The notes beneath the pieces are model-generated. The model worked only from the letters and a program-made list of their open reading frames with translations, had not been told where the DNA came from and did not search any database. Of a stretch of 9,906 nt of DNA, positions 1 through 7,557 are shown piece after piece; positions within the stretch are counted from its first letter, which is position 1; each line of letters begins with the position of its first letter. The position numbers were made by a program, and so were the translations under genes. The DNA is from an uncultured Clostridia bacterium (GTDB taxonomy: Bacteria; Bacillota; Clostridia; Oscillospirales; Acutalibacteraceae): positions 1 to 9,906 of the forward strand of contig CAJFUH010000039.1 of assembly GCA_904420155.1 (NCBI GenBank). The letters run 5' to 3'.

Positions 1-21
1 GTCATCATCCACCATCAGAGA

Positions 22-70
22 TATTTATAAAGGCTGTTGTACATGCTTTGTATGCATATACAACAGCCTT
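22..70 (-). terminator. Intrinsic terminator after plsY
   Basis: A 17-pair stem (30-46 with 54-70, 7-base loop 47-53) starts seven bases past the plsY stop. The outer 12 pairs are perfect. The pair 42/58 is G-U in minus-strand RNA but a C-A mismatch in plus-strand RNA, so the hairpin fits minus-strand transcription better. The 3' tail in that direction is U-rich but broken (UUAUAAAUAU), so termination may be less than complete. On the plus strand a T6 run begins only four bases beyond the stem, so weak bidirectional use is possible. Confidence 0.7.
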
Positions 71-77
71 GCGTTTT

Positions 78-809
78 TTATGCCTTCCGTTTTTTCGGGG
101 TAATTTTCTTTTCCGTACCCGCCAATATCCGTTTGATATTTTGCCGATGTTTAATAATAACCACTACGCCGATAAGCAACGCTACCAGAGTAGTAATCAC
201 CACATAGCTCAGCGGATAGTCAACGCCCGCCCTATGGTTAGGCAAATAATCGACAAAGCAAGTCACCGCAAAGGTGGAAACCGGATATAAGCTTGCTGCA
301 ATCACCGAAGACAGGGAAATAATCCGGAAAATTAGAAAAACAATCAGGAAAACAGCAATTTCGATCAGGAAGACCCGCCAATCGATCAACAGCATCATAG
401 CAGCCGTGGTCAGCACCCCTTTGCCTCCCCGAAAGCCAAAATAGCAAGGGAACAAATGCCCCATTAGGCAGGCAAATCCGGCAAGATAAGCGCCGTATTG
501 TGTTACGGTAAAAGAAATATCCGGCGTTCCTGAAAAAAATTGAAAGATCAACTTTCCGATTAGGACCGCCACCACGCCTTTTCCAAAATCCCCAATCAAT
601 GTCAGCGTAGCCGGCAACCTTCCTACCGAACGCAATACATTGGTAAAGCCTGCATTTCCGCTCCCCATGGTACGGATATCAGCTTTCTGTTCAAATTTTC
701 TAGTAATGATGATAGAAAAGCTGATACTTCCTAATAGATATCCAATTAAAGCCACTGCAATGATCTGTAACCCATATGTCCTGCAAAATTCCCCAATGAT
801 AGTCCACAT
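78..809 (-). CDS. plsY: Acyl-phosphate:glycerol-3-phosphate acyltransferase PlsY
   Basis: Integral membrane enzyme that moves an acyl group from acyl-phosphate (made by PlsX) to the sn-1 position of glycerol-3-phosphate, the first membrane step of phospholipid synthesis. The 243-residue product shows the three PlsY motifs: GSGNAGFTNVLRS at 49-61, GFRGGKGVLT at about 125-134 preceded by His118, and KHRQNIKRILAGTE at 220-233. Hydrophobic stretches at about 14-32, 70-90, 105-122, 135-175 and 203-219 fit the multi-pass fold. It is somewhat longer than the usual 195-220 residues; the extra length lies between motifs 2 and 3 and in a basic tail (KKITPKKRKA). The ATG has a modest purine-rich ribosome site (GAGGGAG, rather far upstream). 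It lies 20 bases after der and ends the cluster before a terminator, so it is probably co-transcribed with der. Confidence 0.96.
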   Translation of the reverse strand: MWTIIGEFCRTYGLQIIAVALIGYLLGSISFSIIITRKFEQKADIRTMGSGNAGFTNVLRSVGRLPATLTLIGDFGKGVVAVLIGKLIFQFFSGTPDISFTVTQYGAYLAGFACLMGHLFPCYFGFRGGKGVLTTAAMMLLIDWRVFLIEIAVFLIVFLIFRIISLSSVIAASLYPVSTFAVTCFVDYLPNHRAGVDYPLSYVVITTLVALLIGVVVIIKHRQNIKRILAGTEKKITPKKRKA

Positions 810-829
810 AACGATTCTTTCTCCCTCTT

Positions 830-2152
830 TTATTTATCCCCCCGTTCGCGAATGACAAAACGGATCGGGGTGCCTTCCATTCCAAACGTCTCGCGAATCC
901 GGTTTTCTAGGTATCGTTGATAGGAAAAATGGAACAATTCTGCCGCATTGACAAAAAATACAAAAGTAGGCGGCTTAACCGATGCTTGGGTCATATAATA
1001 GATCTTCAACCGTTTCCCCTTATCCGTAGGAGGCTGTACACGGGCGGTCGCCTGAGCCAGAAGGTCGTTTAGCATACCAGTAGAGATACGCATAGCGTTA
1101 GCGTTGGATACCGATTTAATCAAGGAAAACAGGTTATCCAGCCGCTGTCCCGTTTTGGCAGAAATAAAAACCATAGGGGCGTAAGACATAAAGGAAAAAT
1201 CCACTTCCAGTTTCTTCTTAAATTGCTGCATGGTCTTTCCGTCTTTTTCCACGGCATCCCATTTATTGACGGCAATCACACAGCCCTTGCCCGCTTCGTG
1301 AGCCAGCCCCGCCACTTTAGAATCCTGTTCCGTAAACCCTTCCGTGGCGTCTATCATAATAACGCACACATCGGCCCGTTCAATGGCCATCTTGGCGCGC
1401 AGTACGCTGTACTTTTCGATAGCGTCATCCACTTTGCTCTTGCGTCGCAGCCCAGCGGTATCAATCAGAGTAAAACGGCCATAGGAATTTTCCACAGTAG
1501 TATCAATGGCGTCCCTAGTGGTTCCCGCAATATCAGAGACGATACAGCGATTCTCCCCGGTAATCTTGTTGACCAGGGAAGATTTCCCCGCATTGGGTTT
1601 CCCAATGACCGCTACCCGGATGAGGTCCTCTTCCTCCTCTTCTCCGGTTTCCGGCGGAAAATATTCAAAAATAGCATCCAATAAATCGCCAGTGCCATGT
1701 CCATGTACAGAGGACACCTGGACAGGATCCCCCAACCCCAAATTATAAAATTCATAAAATTCCGGCTGGGGCTCCCCTACCCGGTCGCATTTATTAACGC
1801 ATAATATCACCGGACGCCCGCTTTTTTGCAGCATGCTGGCTACTTCTTCGTCGGTAGCCACCAAGCCACTTTTTAAATCTGTCACCAATACGATAACATC
1901 CGCGGCATCGATAGCCAATTCCGCCTGACGGCGCATCTGCTTTAAAATGACATCGTCCGAATGGGGTTCAATGCCACCAGTATCCACTAGGGAAAAGGTG
2001 CGGCCCCTCCACTGGCAATCCCCATAGATACGATCACGGGTAACCCCCGGCGTATCATCTACAATGGATAACCGCTGCCCCACTAATTTATTAAACAGTG
2101 TGGATTTTCCCACATTGGGACGCCCCACAATAGCCACCACAGGTTTTGACAT
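830..2152 (-). CDS. der: Ribosome-assembly GTPase Der (EngA)
   Basis: Tandem-GTPase factor needed for 50S subunit maturation. The 440-residue product has the full Der layout. GTPase domain 1 has a P-loop GRPNVGKS at 10-17, DTGG at 57-60 and NKCD at 120-123. An acidic linker (EEEEED, about 171-176) follows. GTPase domain 2 has GKPNAGKS at 184-191, DTAG at 231-234 and NKWD at 296-299. The C-terminal KH-like domain runs from about 350 to 440. The length is typical and no key residue is missing. The ATG lies 7 bases after the DUF512 stop. Its ribosome site (GGGGAG) falls in the last codons of that gene, so translation of the two is probably coupled. A second ATG five bases upstream is out of frame. 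Confidence 0.98.
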   Translation of the reverse strand: MSKPVVAIVGRPNVGKSTLFNKLVGQRLSIVDDTPGVTRDRIYGDCQWRGRTFSLVDTGGIEPHSDDVILKQMRRQAELAIDAADVIVLVTDLKSGLVATDEEVASMLQKSGRPVILCVNKCDRVGEPQPEFYEFYNLGLGDPVQVSSVHGHGTGDLLDAIFEYFPPETGEEEEEDLIRVAVIGKPNAGKSSLVNKITGENRCIVSDIAGTTRDAIDTTVENSYGRFTLIDTAGLRRKSKVDDAIEKYSVLRAKMAIERADVCVIMIDATEGFTEQDSKVAGLAHEAGKGCVIAVNKWDAVEKDGKTMQQFKKKLEVDFSFMSYAPMVFISAKTGQRLDNLFSLIKSVSNANAMRISTGMLNDLLAQATARVQPPTDKGKRLKIYYMTQASVKPPTFVFFVNAAELFHFSYQRYLENRIRETFGMEGTPIRFVIRERGDK

Positions 2153-2159
2153 CCATGAA

Positions 2160-3464
2160 TCACTCCCCTAACATTGCGTCCAGCAAAAGCTGTCCATCAT
2201 TTGGAACGACCCGCACGGGTACATGCAGGGCGTCTGTTACCTCTTCTAGAGAGACGTCGTCAAGAAATAAATCTCCCTCTTGGCGCAGCATACAGGCGGG
2301 GATTAGCAATTCTTGCCCCAACTCCCGGCCTTGCAATTGACGAATCAGGTCCCCTCCGGTGACCAAACCGGAAACGGTAATAGTCTCTCCAAAAAATTCA
2401 TTGCGGATGGCCACTACTTCGCCAGACAAGCCGGCAAATTTTTCTTGGGCCTGGAAAAACAAAGATTGGAGGAAAGGATAAGCCGCCACTCCTGTAGCCA
2501 GTGTAACGTGACGGGAAAGGGGAAACGCCTGGGTATCTTCCAAAGCAAATCCAAACTCCTCCCTCAATAGGGATATCAGCCCTACGCCATTTTCTAACTG
2601 AGCAAGTTCCCCATAATAACTAGTAGGCGGAATTTCCCTCTCAGCCTTTAGAAAAAACTCATCCGCCGGATAGGCTATCCGGGTCCCATACCTTTGAAGG
2701 CATCGATCTCCAAATTCCTCCATGATATCCAGAACTTGAGAAGCGCTCTCCTTTTCATACAGGGTAAGCGGATATAACCCCTCCCGAAATTTTGTCAACC
2801 CTACCGGTACGGCCGCTATGCTCTCTATTGAGGGATACAATTGTTCTAAATCGTTTAAGGTACGCTTGAGCTCTTCTCCGTCATTGATACCGGGACACAA
2901 CACCAGCTGGCAATTGATTTTAATGCCTGCCTCAGCAAACCGTCTGAGAGTTTCCAACGCATTGCCGGCAAACCGGTTATGCATCATCTTTACCCGGAGT
3001 TCCGGATTGGTGGTATGCACTGAGATATTCATAGGGCTGATGTGCATCTTAATAATACGGCTGATCTCATGTTCCGTCAAGTTTGTAAGCGTAATATAAT
3101 TGCCAAACAAAAAAGAAAGCCGAGAATCGTCGTCTTTAAAGTAAAGGGATTCTCTCATCCCTTTGGGCATCTGATCGATAAAACAAAAGATGCACTGATT
3201 CCGGCAACTATGCTGTTTATCCATGAGATAAGTCTCAAATTCCAGACCTATACTGTCGTACTCCCGTTTTTTTATGGAAATTTGCCGAACTTCTCCCATC
3301 GTATTCTCGATCTGCAACGTGAGATTTGGATTGATTTCATAAAATCGATAATCCAATATATCCAAAATGGGATTTCCGTCAATGGCAATCAGCTTTTCTC
3401 CCGGCTGAATGCCATGGCGGGCTGCACAGCTATTCTTTTCTATGCCGGTAATCCGCACAGACAT
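2160..3464 (-). CDS. DUF512 family PDZ / radical-SAM-like protein, function unknown
   Basis: Residues 1-45 look like a PDZ-type domain (ARHGIQPGEKLIAIDGNPI). A cysteine cluster C87-x3-C91-x2-C94 follows, in the context CRNQCIFCFIDQMPKGMR. This spacing is the classical radical SAM [4Fe-4S]/SAM motif. After it comes a barrel-like region (LSFLFGNYITLTNL, then ISPMNISVHTTNPELR) and a C-terminal DUF512 region. The family is widespread in Clostridia and related to a cyanobacterial FeS oxidoreductase family; its substrate is unknown to me. I chose the start at 3464 (434 residues) because AGGAG lies 9 bases upstream. A longer frame reaching 3545 would be translated through the rpmF terminator. The gene heads the der-plsY cluster. 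There is no room for a promoter between that terminator and the ATG, so expression may come by readthrough from yceD-rpmF. Confidence 0.9.
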   Translation of the reverse strand: MSVRITGIEKNSCAARHGIQPGEKLIAIDGNPILDILDYRFYEINPNLTLQIENTMGEVRQISIKKREYDSIGLEFETYLMDKQHSCRNQCIFCFIDQMPKGMRESLYFKDDDSRLSFLFGNYITLTNLTEHEISRIIKMHISPMNISVHTTNPELRVKMMHNRFAGNALETLRRFAEAGIKINCQLVLCPGINDGEELKRTLNDLEQLYPSIESIAAVPVGLTKFREGLYPLTLYEKESASQVLDIMEEFGDRCLQRYGTRIAYPADEFFLKAEREIPPTSYYGELAQLENGVGLISLLREEFGFALEDTQAFPLSRHVTLATGVAAYPFLQSLFFQAQEKFAGLSGEVVAIRNEFFGETITVSGLVTGGDLIRQLQGRELGQELLIPACMLRQEGDLFLDDVSLEEVTDALHVPVRVVPNDGQLLLDAMLGE

Positions 3465-3492
3465 GGCATTGTTCTCCTCTTCTTTGGAATCC

Positions 3493-3528
3493 AAAATAAA
3501 AAAATAGAGAAGGATCTCTCCTCCTCTA
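3493..3528 (-). terminator. Intrinsic terminator after rpmF
   Basis: In minus-strand RNA a 10-pair stem (3519-3528 with 3505-3514, one G-U pair) closes on a GAGA tetraloop (3515-3518). It runs straight into U7, A, U4 (3504 down to 3493). The form is textbook. It lies 26 bases after the rpmF stop and only 28 bases before the DUF512 start codon, so it separates yceD-rpmF from the DUF512-der-plsY cluster. Confidence 0.88.
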
Positions 3529-3554
3529 CTTTTTGGGGAAGCCAATAGGATGCA

Positions 3555-3737
3555 TTAAGCTTCCTTTTTCACAACTTCCCTGCCATTGTAGTAACCGCAG
3601 TTGCCACACACTCTATGAGGTGTTTTATATTCACCGCACTGCGGGCACTTCATCAGAGCAGGAGCGTCCAGCTTCCAGACGTTGGAACGTCTCTTATCTC
3701 TTCTAGCCTGAGAATGTTTTCTCTTGGGTACCGCCAT
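3555..3737 (-). CDS. rpmF: 50S ribosomal protein L32
   Basis: Small basic 60-residue protein of the large ribosomal subunit. It begins MAVPKRKHSQARRDKRRS, the conserved L32 N-terminus. It carries a zinc-binding set C31-x2-C34 and C44-x2-C47 (CPQC, CGNC), so it is the zinc-containing (C+) form. The start at 3737 is fixed by a near-perfect ribosome site (AAGGAGGTG) six bases upstream and by the known family start; a frame eight codons longer contains that site. The gene follows yceD by 27 bases, the usual yceD-rpmF pairing. The next gene here is DUF512 instead of the plsX often found in bacteria. Confidence 0.98.
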   Translation of the reverse strand: MAVPKRKHSQARRDKRRSNVWKLDAPALMKCPQCGEYKTPHRVCGNCGYYNGREVVKKEA

Positions 3738-3743
3738 TGTCAG

Positions 3744-3752
3744 CACCTCCTT
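3744..3752 (-). promoter_or_regulatory. Strong ribosome binding site of rpmF
   Basis: AAGGAGGTG in minus-strand sense, almost full complementarity to the 16S rRNA 3' end, six bases before the ATG at 3737. It excludes the upstream ATG at 3761 as the rpmF start. Confidence 0.9.
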
Positions 3753-3764
3753 GCAAATCAAAAA

Positions 3765-4259
3765 CTAATCTATCAGTTGTTTTAGAACCTCCAAGCGGGG
3801 ATCTACCTGATGCATAACACAATTGCAGGTGTGTCGGTTCCGATTCACGCCGCATTGCGGACAAATCCCCTTGCAATCCGGCCGGCACAGAAATTTTGTG
3901 GGTAATTCCAGCAAAATATCCGCTCTTAACAACTCGTCCAGATCCAACTGGTAGTCTTCTACCAAAATATACTCTTCACTGGAATCGTCATATAAAGATG
4001 TCACCAGCATATGCCCAAAGGAATACTGATACCGTTTCGTAAATTCCTCTGCACAACGGTCGCAAGGATAAGAAAAATCGAACGCCACCTCTGCCTGCAA
4101 AGAAACCGCTCCAGCTTGGTTCTTTGCGGTTACCTGAACTTCCACCGGAGAAGTAAAAGGCTTAATCCCGTAAAAATCCTCACTGGATAGATCCATTTGA
4201 TAAGACAGGGCGAGCTCTTCACCCTCATTTAAAAATACATTTTTTAGCTCAAGAAGCAT
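3765..4259 (-). CDS. yceD: YceD / DUF177 family 23S rRNA accumulation protein
   Basis: Family implicated in accumulation of 23S rRNA in bacteria and chloroplasts, and usually encoded just before rpmF, as here. The 164-residue product has a first cysteine pair C66-x2-C69 (YPCDRCAEEF). A C-terminal cysteine block follows at C125-x3-C129-x3-C133-x2-C136 (CRPDCKGICPQCG), typical of Gram-positive members, with two further cysteines at C145 and C147 (HTCNC). Zinc binding is likely but inferred. The start at 4259 is chosen for two reasons. A GAGGTG ribosome site lies just upstream. The alternative ATG at 4283 lies between the -10 box and the expected transcription start, so it could not be in the mRNA. 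Confidence 0.93.
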   Translation of the reverse strand: MLLELKNVFLNEGEELALSYQMDLSSEDFYGIKPFTSPVEVQVTAKNQAGAVSLQAEVAFDFSYPCDRCAEEFTKRYQYSFGHMLVTSLYDDSSEEYILVEDYQLDLDELLRADILLELPTKFLCRPDCKGICPQCGVNRNRHTCNCVMHQVDPRLEVLKQLID

Positions 4260-4285
4260 GATACACCTCAGCGTCACACTCATTT

Positions 4286-4314
4286 ATTATAGTGGGACAC
4301 AGCCTTTTTGTCAA
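4286..4314 (-). promoter_or_regulatory. Consensus sigma-A promoter of yceD-rpmF
   Basis: In minus-strand sense there is a perfect -35 TTGACA (4314-4309), a 17-base spacer and a perfect -10 TATAAT (4291-4286). Transcription should begin near 4279, giving a leader of about 20 bases before the yceD ATG. Full consensus in both boxes suggests strong constitutive transcription, as fits a ribosomal protein operon. Confidence 0.93.
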
Positions 4315-4360
4315 TAGAAATATTTTTTACAACCTTTTAAAGGAAGCATTTTTCTTTTTT

Positions 4361-4396
4361 GCGTACAAACTGCCGGAGAACCACGTTCTCCGGCAG
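4361..4396 (-). terminator. Hairpin after the P-loop gene, probable terminator
   Basis: A perfect 12-pair inverted repeat (4385-4396 with 4370-4381, three-base centre 4382-4384; in practice 11 pairs with a five-base loop) lies 49 bases past the P-loop gene stop. The stem is GC-rich and very stable. In minus-strand sense it is followed only by UUUGUACG, so the U-tract is poor. It may still terminate or protect the mRNA 3' end. The rest of 4292-4445 is the yceD promoter plus AT-rich sequence, with no gene seen. Confidence 0.6.
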
Positions 4397-4445
4397 CCTT
4401 TCTTTCATCATTTTACCGGAATCTCAGCCGGATTTTCTTCTCTTA

Positions 4446-4862
4446 TCAGACCTTCTGAGCTACCGCATTGATGCTCGCCGGCAATTCGCTCTCATCCGCA
4501 GATACTGAGAAAGTAAGTCTGGTCTCTGTCTGCTCCGCCAGCTTGCTAGCCTTTTCTAAGAAATCCGCCAAAGCGTTCATATCCCGGCCGCCGATTTTTA
4601 ATGTAGAATCAATCAGGATATCTGTTACATCATAGTTGCCCGCGCAGATCCCGCTGATAAATCCATAAAAAGAATCAAATCCCTTAATGCCATATTGATC
4701 GGTATCGATTAGGCGAGCTTTGTGAGTGATATCATAAGTAAGCTTCGTGCCCTTCTCCACGACAACCACATTGCCGTTGGACTTTTCAACCGCCTCGTTC
4801 GCTTGCTGAATCAATTTCTTTGTTTTACCAGAGCCTTTATTGCCAATAATCAGAGTTATCAT
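4446..4862 (-). CDS. Small P-loop ATP-binding protein, function unknown
   Basis: A 138-residue protein with a clear Walker A motif GNKGSGKT at 7-14, immediately after the first strand (ITLII). A hydrophobic strand ending in Asp (DILID, 81-85) is a likely Walker B. A strand with polar residues at its end (LTFSVSADE, 116-124) resembles a sensor strand. The small size suggests a compact RecA/thymidine-kinase-like nucleotide-binding core without added domains. Relatives in Clostridia are, to my recollection, usually labelled hypothetical or misnamed PilT; there is no pilus gene here. The start at 4862 has AAGGAGG nine bases upstream; the ATG at 4883 precedes that site. It follows pgi by 51 bases with no terminator between them (only a four-pair CCGC/GCGG hairpin), so it is probably co-transcribed with pgi. 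Confidence 0.85.
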   Translation of the reverse strand: MITLIIGNKGSGKTKKLIQQANEAVEKSNGNVVVVEKGTKLTYDITHKARLIDTDQYGIKGFDSFYGFISGICAGNYDVTDILIDSTLKIGGRDMNALADFLEKASKLAEQTETRLTFSVSADESELPASINAVAQKV

Positions 4863-4913
4863 AAATAAACTCCTCCTTATCATTATTCCGCCAAAGCGGT
4901 TTCTTCTATTGTT

Positions 4914-6251
4914 TTACTTCAGTCGGGCTTCCAAAGCTTCCTTCTCCGCCTCATATCCGGGTTTTCCCAACAGAGCGAACATATTCTTCTTATAGCTTTC
5001 TACACCGGGCTGATCAAAGGGGTTCACACCCAGTACATAACCGGAGATAGCGCAAGCTTTCTCGAAGAAATAAATCAAATAGCCCAGTTCATGCTCGGAT
5101 ACTTCCGGTACGTGCAACACCACATTGGGTACGCCGCCGTCAGTATGGGCCAATACTGTACCTTCAAAAGCTTTCTGATTGACGTAAGCCACAGATTTGC
5201 CCGCCAGGAAATTAAGTCCGTCCACATTGTCCGGATCCTCTCCCAGATAAAGCTCTTTTTTGGCTTTATCGATCAATACAACCGTTTCAAACATTAAACG
5301 TTTGCCATCCTGAATAAACTGGCCCATGGAATGCAGATCGGTGGAAAATACCACAGACGCCGGGAACAATCCTTTGTGGTCTTTGCCTTCGCTCTCGCCA
5401 TAAAGCTGTTTCCACCATTCATTCATCATAGTAAAACAGGGCTCATAGCTGACCAGCACTTCTACTTCTTTGCCCTTGCGATACAAAATATTGCGCAGGG
5501 CGGCATACTTATAACAGTCGTTGGTCTCCAGATCCGGATTATCCAGATCCTTCTCCGCTTGGGCGGCGCCCGCCATCAAAGCGTCAATATCAGCACCCGC
5601 TACGGCGATAGGCAGCAAACCTACTGCGGTCAAAACAGAATAGCGTCCGCCCACATCGTCCGGAACCACAAAGGTCTCATAACCTTCTTCTGTGGCCAAC
5701 TTTTTCAAAGTACCGCGGGCTTTGTCCGTGGTACAATAGATACGCTGACGCGCGCCCTCTTTGCCATACTTTTTCTCTAAAATTTCCCGGAATACTCGGA
5801 ATGCAATAGCCGGCTCTGTTGTGGTACCGGATTTGGAAATCATATTGATGGATACGTCTTTCCCTTCGCACAACTCAATCAGTTCGCTAAGAGCGGTTGA
5901 GCTGATGCTGTTGCCCGCAAAGTAAATTTCCGGAGTATCTTTCTTCATCACATTATAATTGGGGGACTTTAAAAACTCAATGGCTGCCCGGGCTCCCAGA
6001 TAAGAACCGCCAATACCGATAACGATAAACACGTCGGTATCCGATTTGATCTTCTCCGCCGCAGCCTTAATGCGGGCAAACTCCTCCTTATCATAATCAG
6101 TGGGAAGATGAACCCAACCGATAAAATCATTGCCGAGACCTGTGCCAGAATGCAGGGCTTCGTGCGCCAGTTTTACCTGGGGCGCGATGGCCGTTAACTC
6201 CTGAGGGTTAATAAATCCAGCTACATGCTGGTCGCTCAGTTTTATTGCCAT
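4914..6251 (-). CDS. pgi: Glucose-6-phosphate isomerase
   Basis: Cytoplasmic enzyme that interconverts glucose-6-phosphate and fructose-6-phosphate in glycolysis and gluconeogenesis. The 445-residue product matches the compact Firmicute type (about 450). Visible motifs are GIGGSYLGARA at 79-89, the phosphate-binding SGTTTEPA at 141-148, GGRYSVLTAVGLLP near 201-214, and the C-terminal signature NPFDQPGVESYKKN from about 410 with its lysines. No key element is missing. The ATG has AGGAGG eight bases upstream. It is 120 bases downstream of dacA and upstream of the P-loop gene, and a plausible own promoter lies at 6283-6311. Confidence 0.98.
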   Translation of the reverse strand: MAIKLSDQHVAGFINPQELTAIAPQVKLAHEALHSGTGLGNDFIGWVHLPTDYDKEEFARIKAAAEKIKSDTDVFIVIGIGGSYLGARAAIEFLKSPNYNVMKKDTPEIYFAGNSISSTALSELIELCEGKDVSINMISKSGTTTEPAIAFRVFREILEKKYGKEGARQRIYCTTDKARGTLKKLATEEGYETFVVPDDVGGRYSVLTAVGLLPIAVAGADIDALMAGAAQAEKDLDNPDLETNDCYKYAALRNILYRKGKEVEVLVSYEPCFTMMNEWWKQLYGESEGKDHKGLFPASVVFSTDLHSMGQFIQDGKRLMFETVVLIDKAKKELYLGEDPDNVDGLNFLAGKSVAYVNQKAFEGTVLAHTDGGVPNVVLHVPEVSEHELGYLIYFFEKACAISGYVLGVNPFDQPGVESYKKNMFALLGKPGYEAEKEALEARLK

Positions 6252-6282
6252 ATAGACTGCCTCCTCTTTTTAACTTGCTTAT

Positions 6283-6311
6283 ATTTTACTATATATTGCC
6301 TGTATTTGCAA
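6283..6311 (-). promoter_or_regulatory. Likely sigma-A promoter of pgi
   Basis: In minus-strand sense: TTGCAA (6311-6306), a 17-base spacer, TAAAAT (6288-6283). The -35 matches consensus at four of six positions and the -10 at five of six. Transcription would start about 25 bases before the pgi ATG. The region is AT-rich, so a chance match is possible. No terminator hairpin with a U-tract was found between dacA and pgi, so readthrough from dacA is also possible. Confidence 0.55.
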
Positions 6312-6371
6312 GGCGAACTGCACAATTTTCTTAACAATTCGCTAATTATTCATTTTTTGTCCATTCTCTTT

Positions 6372-7517
6372 TTACAAAGCGAAAAACTGCTGCATCAAAA
6401 CCCCTAAAACCGCAAAAAAAGAAATCTGCTCGATATTTTCCGTGGCGGTGATTTCGCTTTCAGCCACTACCTCTCCTTCCAAACGGTAAACGATCTTTCC
6501 TACTACCTGCCCTTGGGTAACGGGCGCTTCTACTTTTTCGCTGAGTTCTACCTGGGTTTCCATAGCGGATTCTTTTCCTTTGGGGAGCAGGACGCTATCC
6601 GGCGTTTCAGCCTTTGTCCCCACGACCTGTTGCATTCCCCCTTCCACTGGAATGGGAACAATGGCGTCCTCCGGCAAAGAGGGCACCGCTACCGCATAAT
6701 TGGCAAATCCATAATCCAGCAAAGTGGAAGCGGCCGTAAAACGTTCTTTTCCAGTGGCACTCCCCAGCGTAACGGCGATCAATTTCAAATGATCCCGTTC
6801 AGCGGTAGCAGAAATACAGCTTCCCGCCTGTCCCGTGGTCCCTGTCTTCAGCCCGGTGATCCCCTGGTAGCTTTTTAACAGCTTATTCGTATTGACAATC
6901 TGTGTCTTCCCTCCACGTAGAGTATCCATCCAAATAGAAGTATAGTGGAAAATTTCCTCGTGCTTTATCAGTTCCCGGGACATCAGCGCTACATCATAGG
7001 CGCTGGTGACATGCCCCTCCTCATCCAGGCCATTGCAGTTTTTAAATACCGTCTCCTTCATTCCCAATTCTGCGGCTTTTTTGTTCATCTCTGCTACAAA
7101 GGCCTCTTCTGTACCGGACACCAGCTCCGCCAAGGCTACCGCCGCATCGTTGGCGGAAGCTACCACGGTGGCTTTCACCATCTCATCCACCGTCATGGTC
7201 TCTCCCGGTTCTAACCAGATATCTGATCCCCCCATGGAGGAAGCGTGCTCGCTAGCGGTAACGGGATCCTCCCAACTAATTTTGCCGGAATCGATGGCTT
7301 CCATCACTAATAGTAAGGTCATCACCTTGGTGATAGAAGCGCATGCCCGTACTTCATGGGCATTCTTTTCATATAAAACGCGGCCGGAATTCGCCTCCAT
7401 TAAAACTGCGGCCGGGGCAGGGATTTCTTCATCACTCAGCGCCGATACGCCACAGGGGAACGACCATAGAATACATACGCTCAGGACTGCACAAATGACC
7501 TTCCTTCCAAACTTCAT
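6372..7517 (-). CDS. dacA: D-alanyl-D-alanine carboxypeptidase (PBP5/DacF type)
   Basis: Secreted penicillin-binding protein that removes the terminal D-Ala from peptidoglycan stem peptides at the outer face of the membrane. The 381-residue precursor begins with a signal peptide (basic MKFGRK, hydrophobic core 7-20, probable cleavage after about Ala26). The catalytic motifs are SITK (S61, K64), SAN (121-123) and KTG (224-226). The family motif GGSDIWLEPGE is at about 97-106. A C-terminal beta-rich domain follows (about 285-360), and then a hydrophobic end (ISFFAVLGVLMQQFFAL) that likely anchors it to the membrane. The start at 7517 has GGAGGTG upstream; the in-frame ATG at 7532 contains that site and a still longer frame starts at 7562. 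It could equally be called dacB or dacF; the symbol is by family only. Confidence 0.93.
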   Translation of the reverse strand: MKFGRKVICAVLSVCILWSFPCGVSALSDEEIPAPAAVLMEANSGRVLYEKNAHEVRACASITKVMTLLLVMEAIDSGKISWEDPVTASEHASSMGGSDIWLEPGETMTVDEMVKATVVASANDAAVALAELVSGTEEAFVAEMNKKAAELGMKETVFKNCNGLDEEGHVTSAYDVALMSRELIKHEEIFHYTSIWMDTLRGGKTQIVNTNKLLKSYQGITGLKTGTTGQAGSCISATAERDHLKLIAVTLGSATGKERFTAASTLLDYGFANYAVAVPSLPEDAIVPIPVEGGMQQVVGTKAETPDSVLLPKGKESAMETQVELSEKVEAPVTQGQVVGKIVYRLEGEVVAESEITATENIEQISFFAVLGVLMQQFFAL

Positions 7518-7557
7518 AACCCGCACCTCCATAAATAGTTTCCCTTCGTTTTCCTTT

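Noticed and set aside
3465..3545. 27-residue N-terminal extension of the DUF512 protein
   Set aside because: It would be encoded through the rpmF terminator hairpin and U-tract, has no ribosome site, and the 3464 start has a good one.
4333..4343. CCTTTTAAAGG near-palindrome downstream of the P-loop gene
   Set aside because: Short, AT-rich and with an unpaired centre. It is not followed by a usable U-tract in the transcript direction and is easily explained by chance.
6312..6371. Terminator between dacA and pgi
   Set aside because: Only a weak, AT-only seven-pair hairpin with one wobble can be drawn (AATAATT with AATTGTT), and no U-run follows it.
7440..7517. Lipoprotein signal in DacA because of Cys at position 22
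   Set aside because: The residues before that Cys (SFP) do not fit a lipobox, while the Ala-x-Ala-like region just after fits ordinary signal peptidase cleavage.
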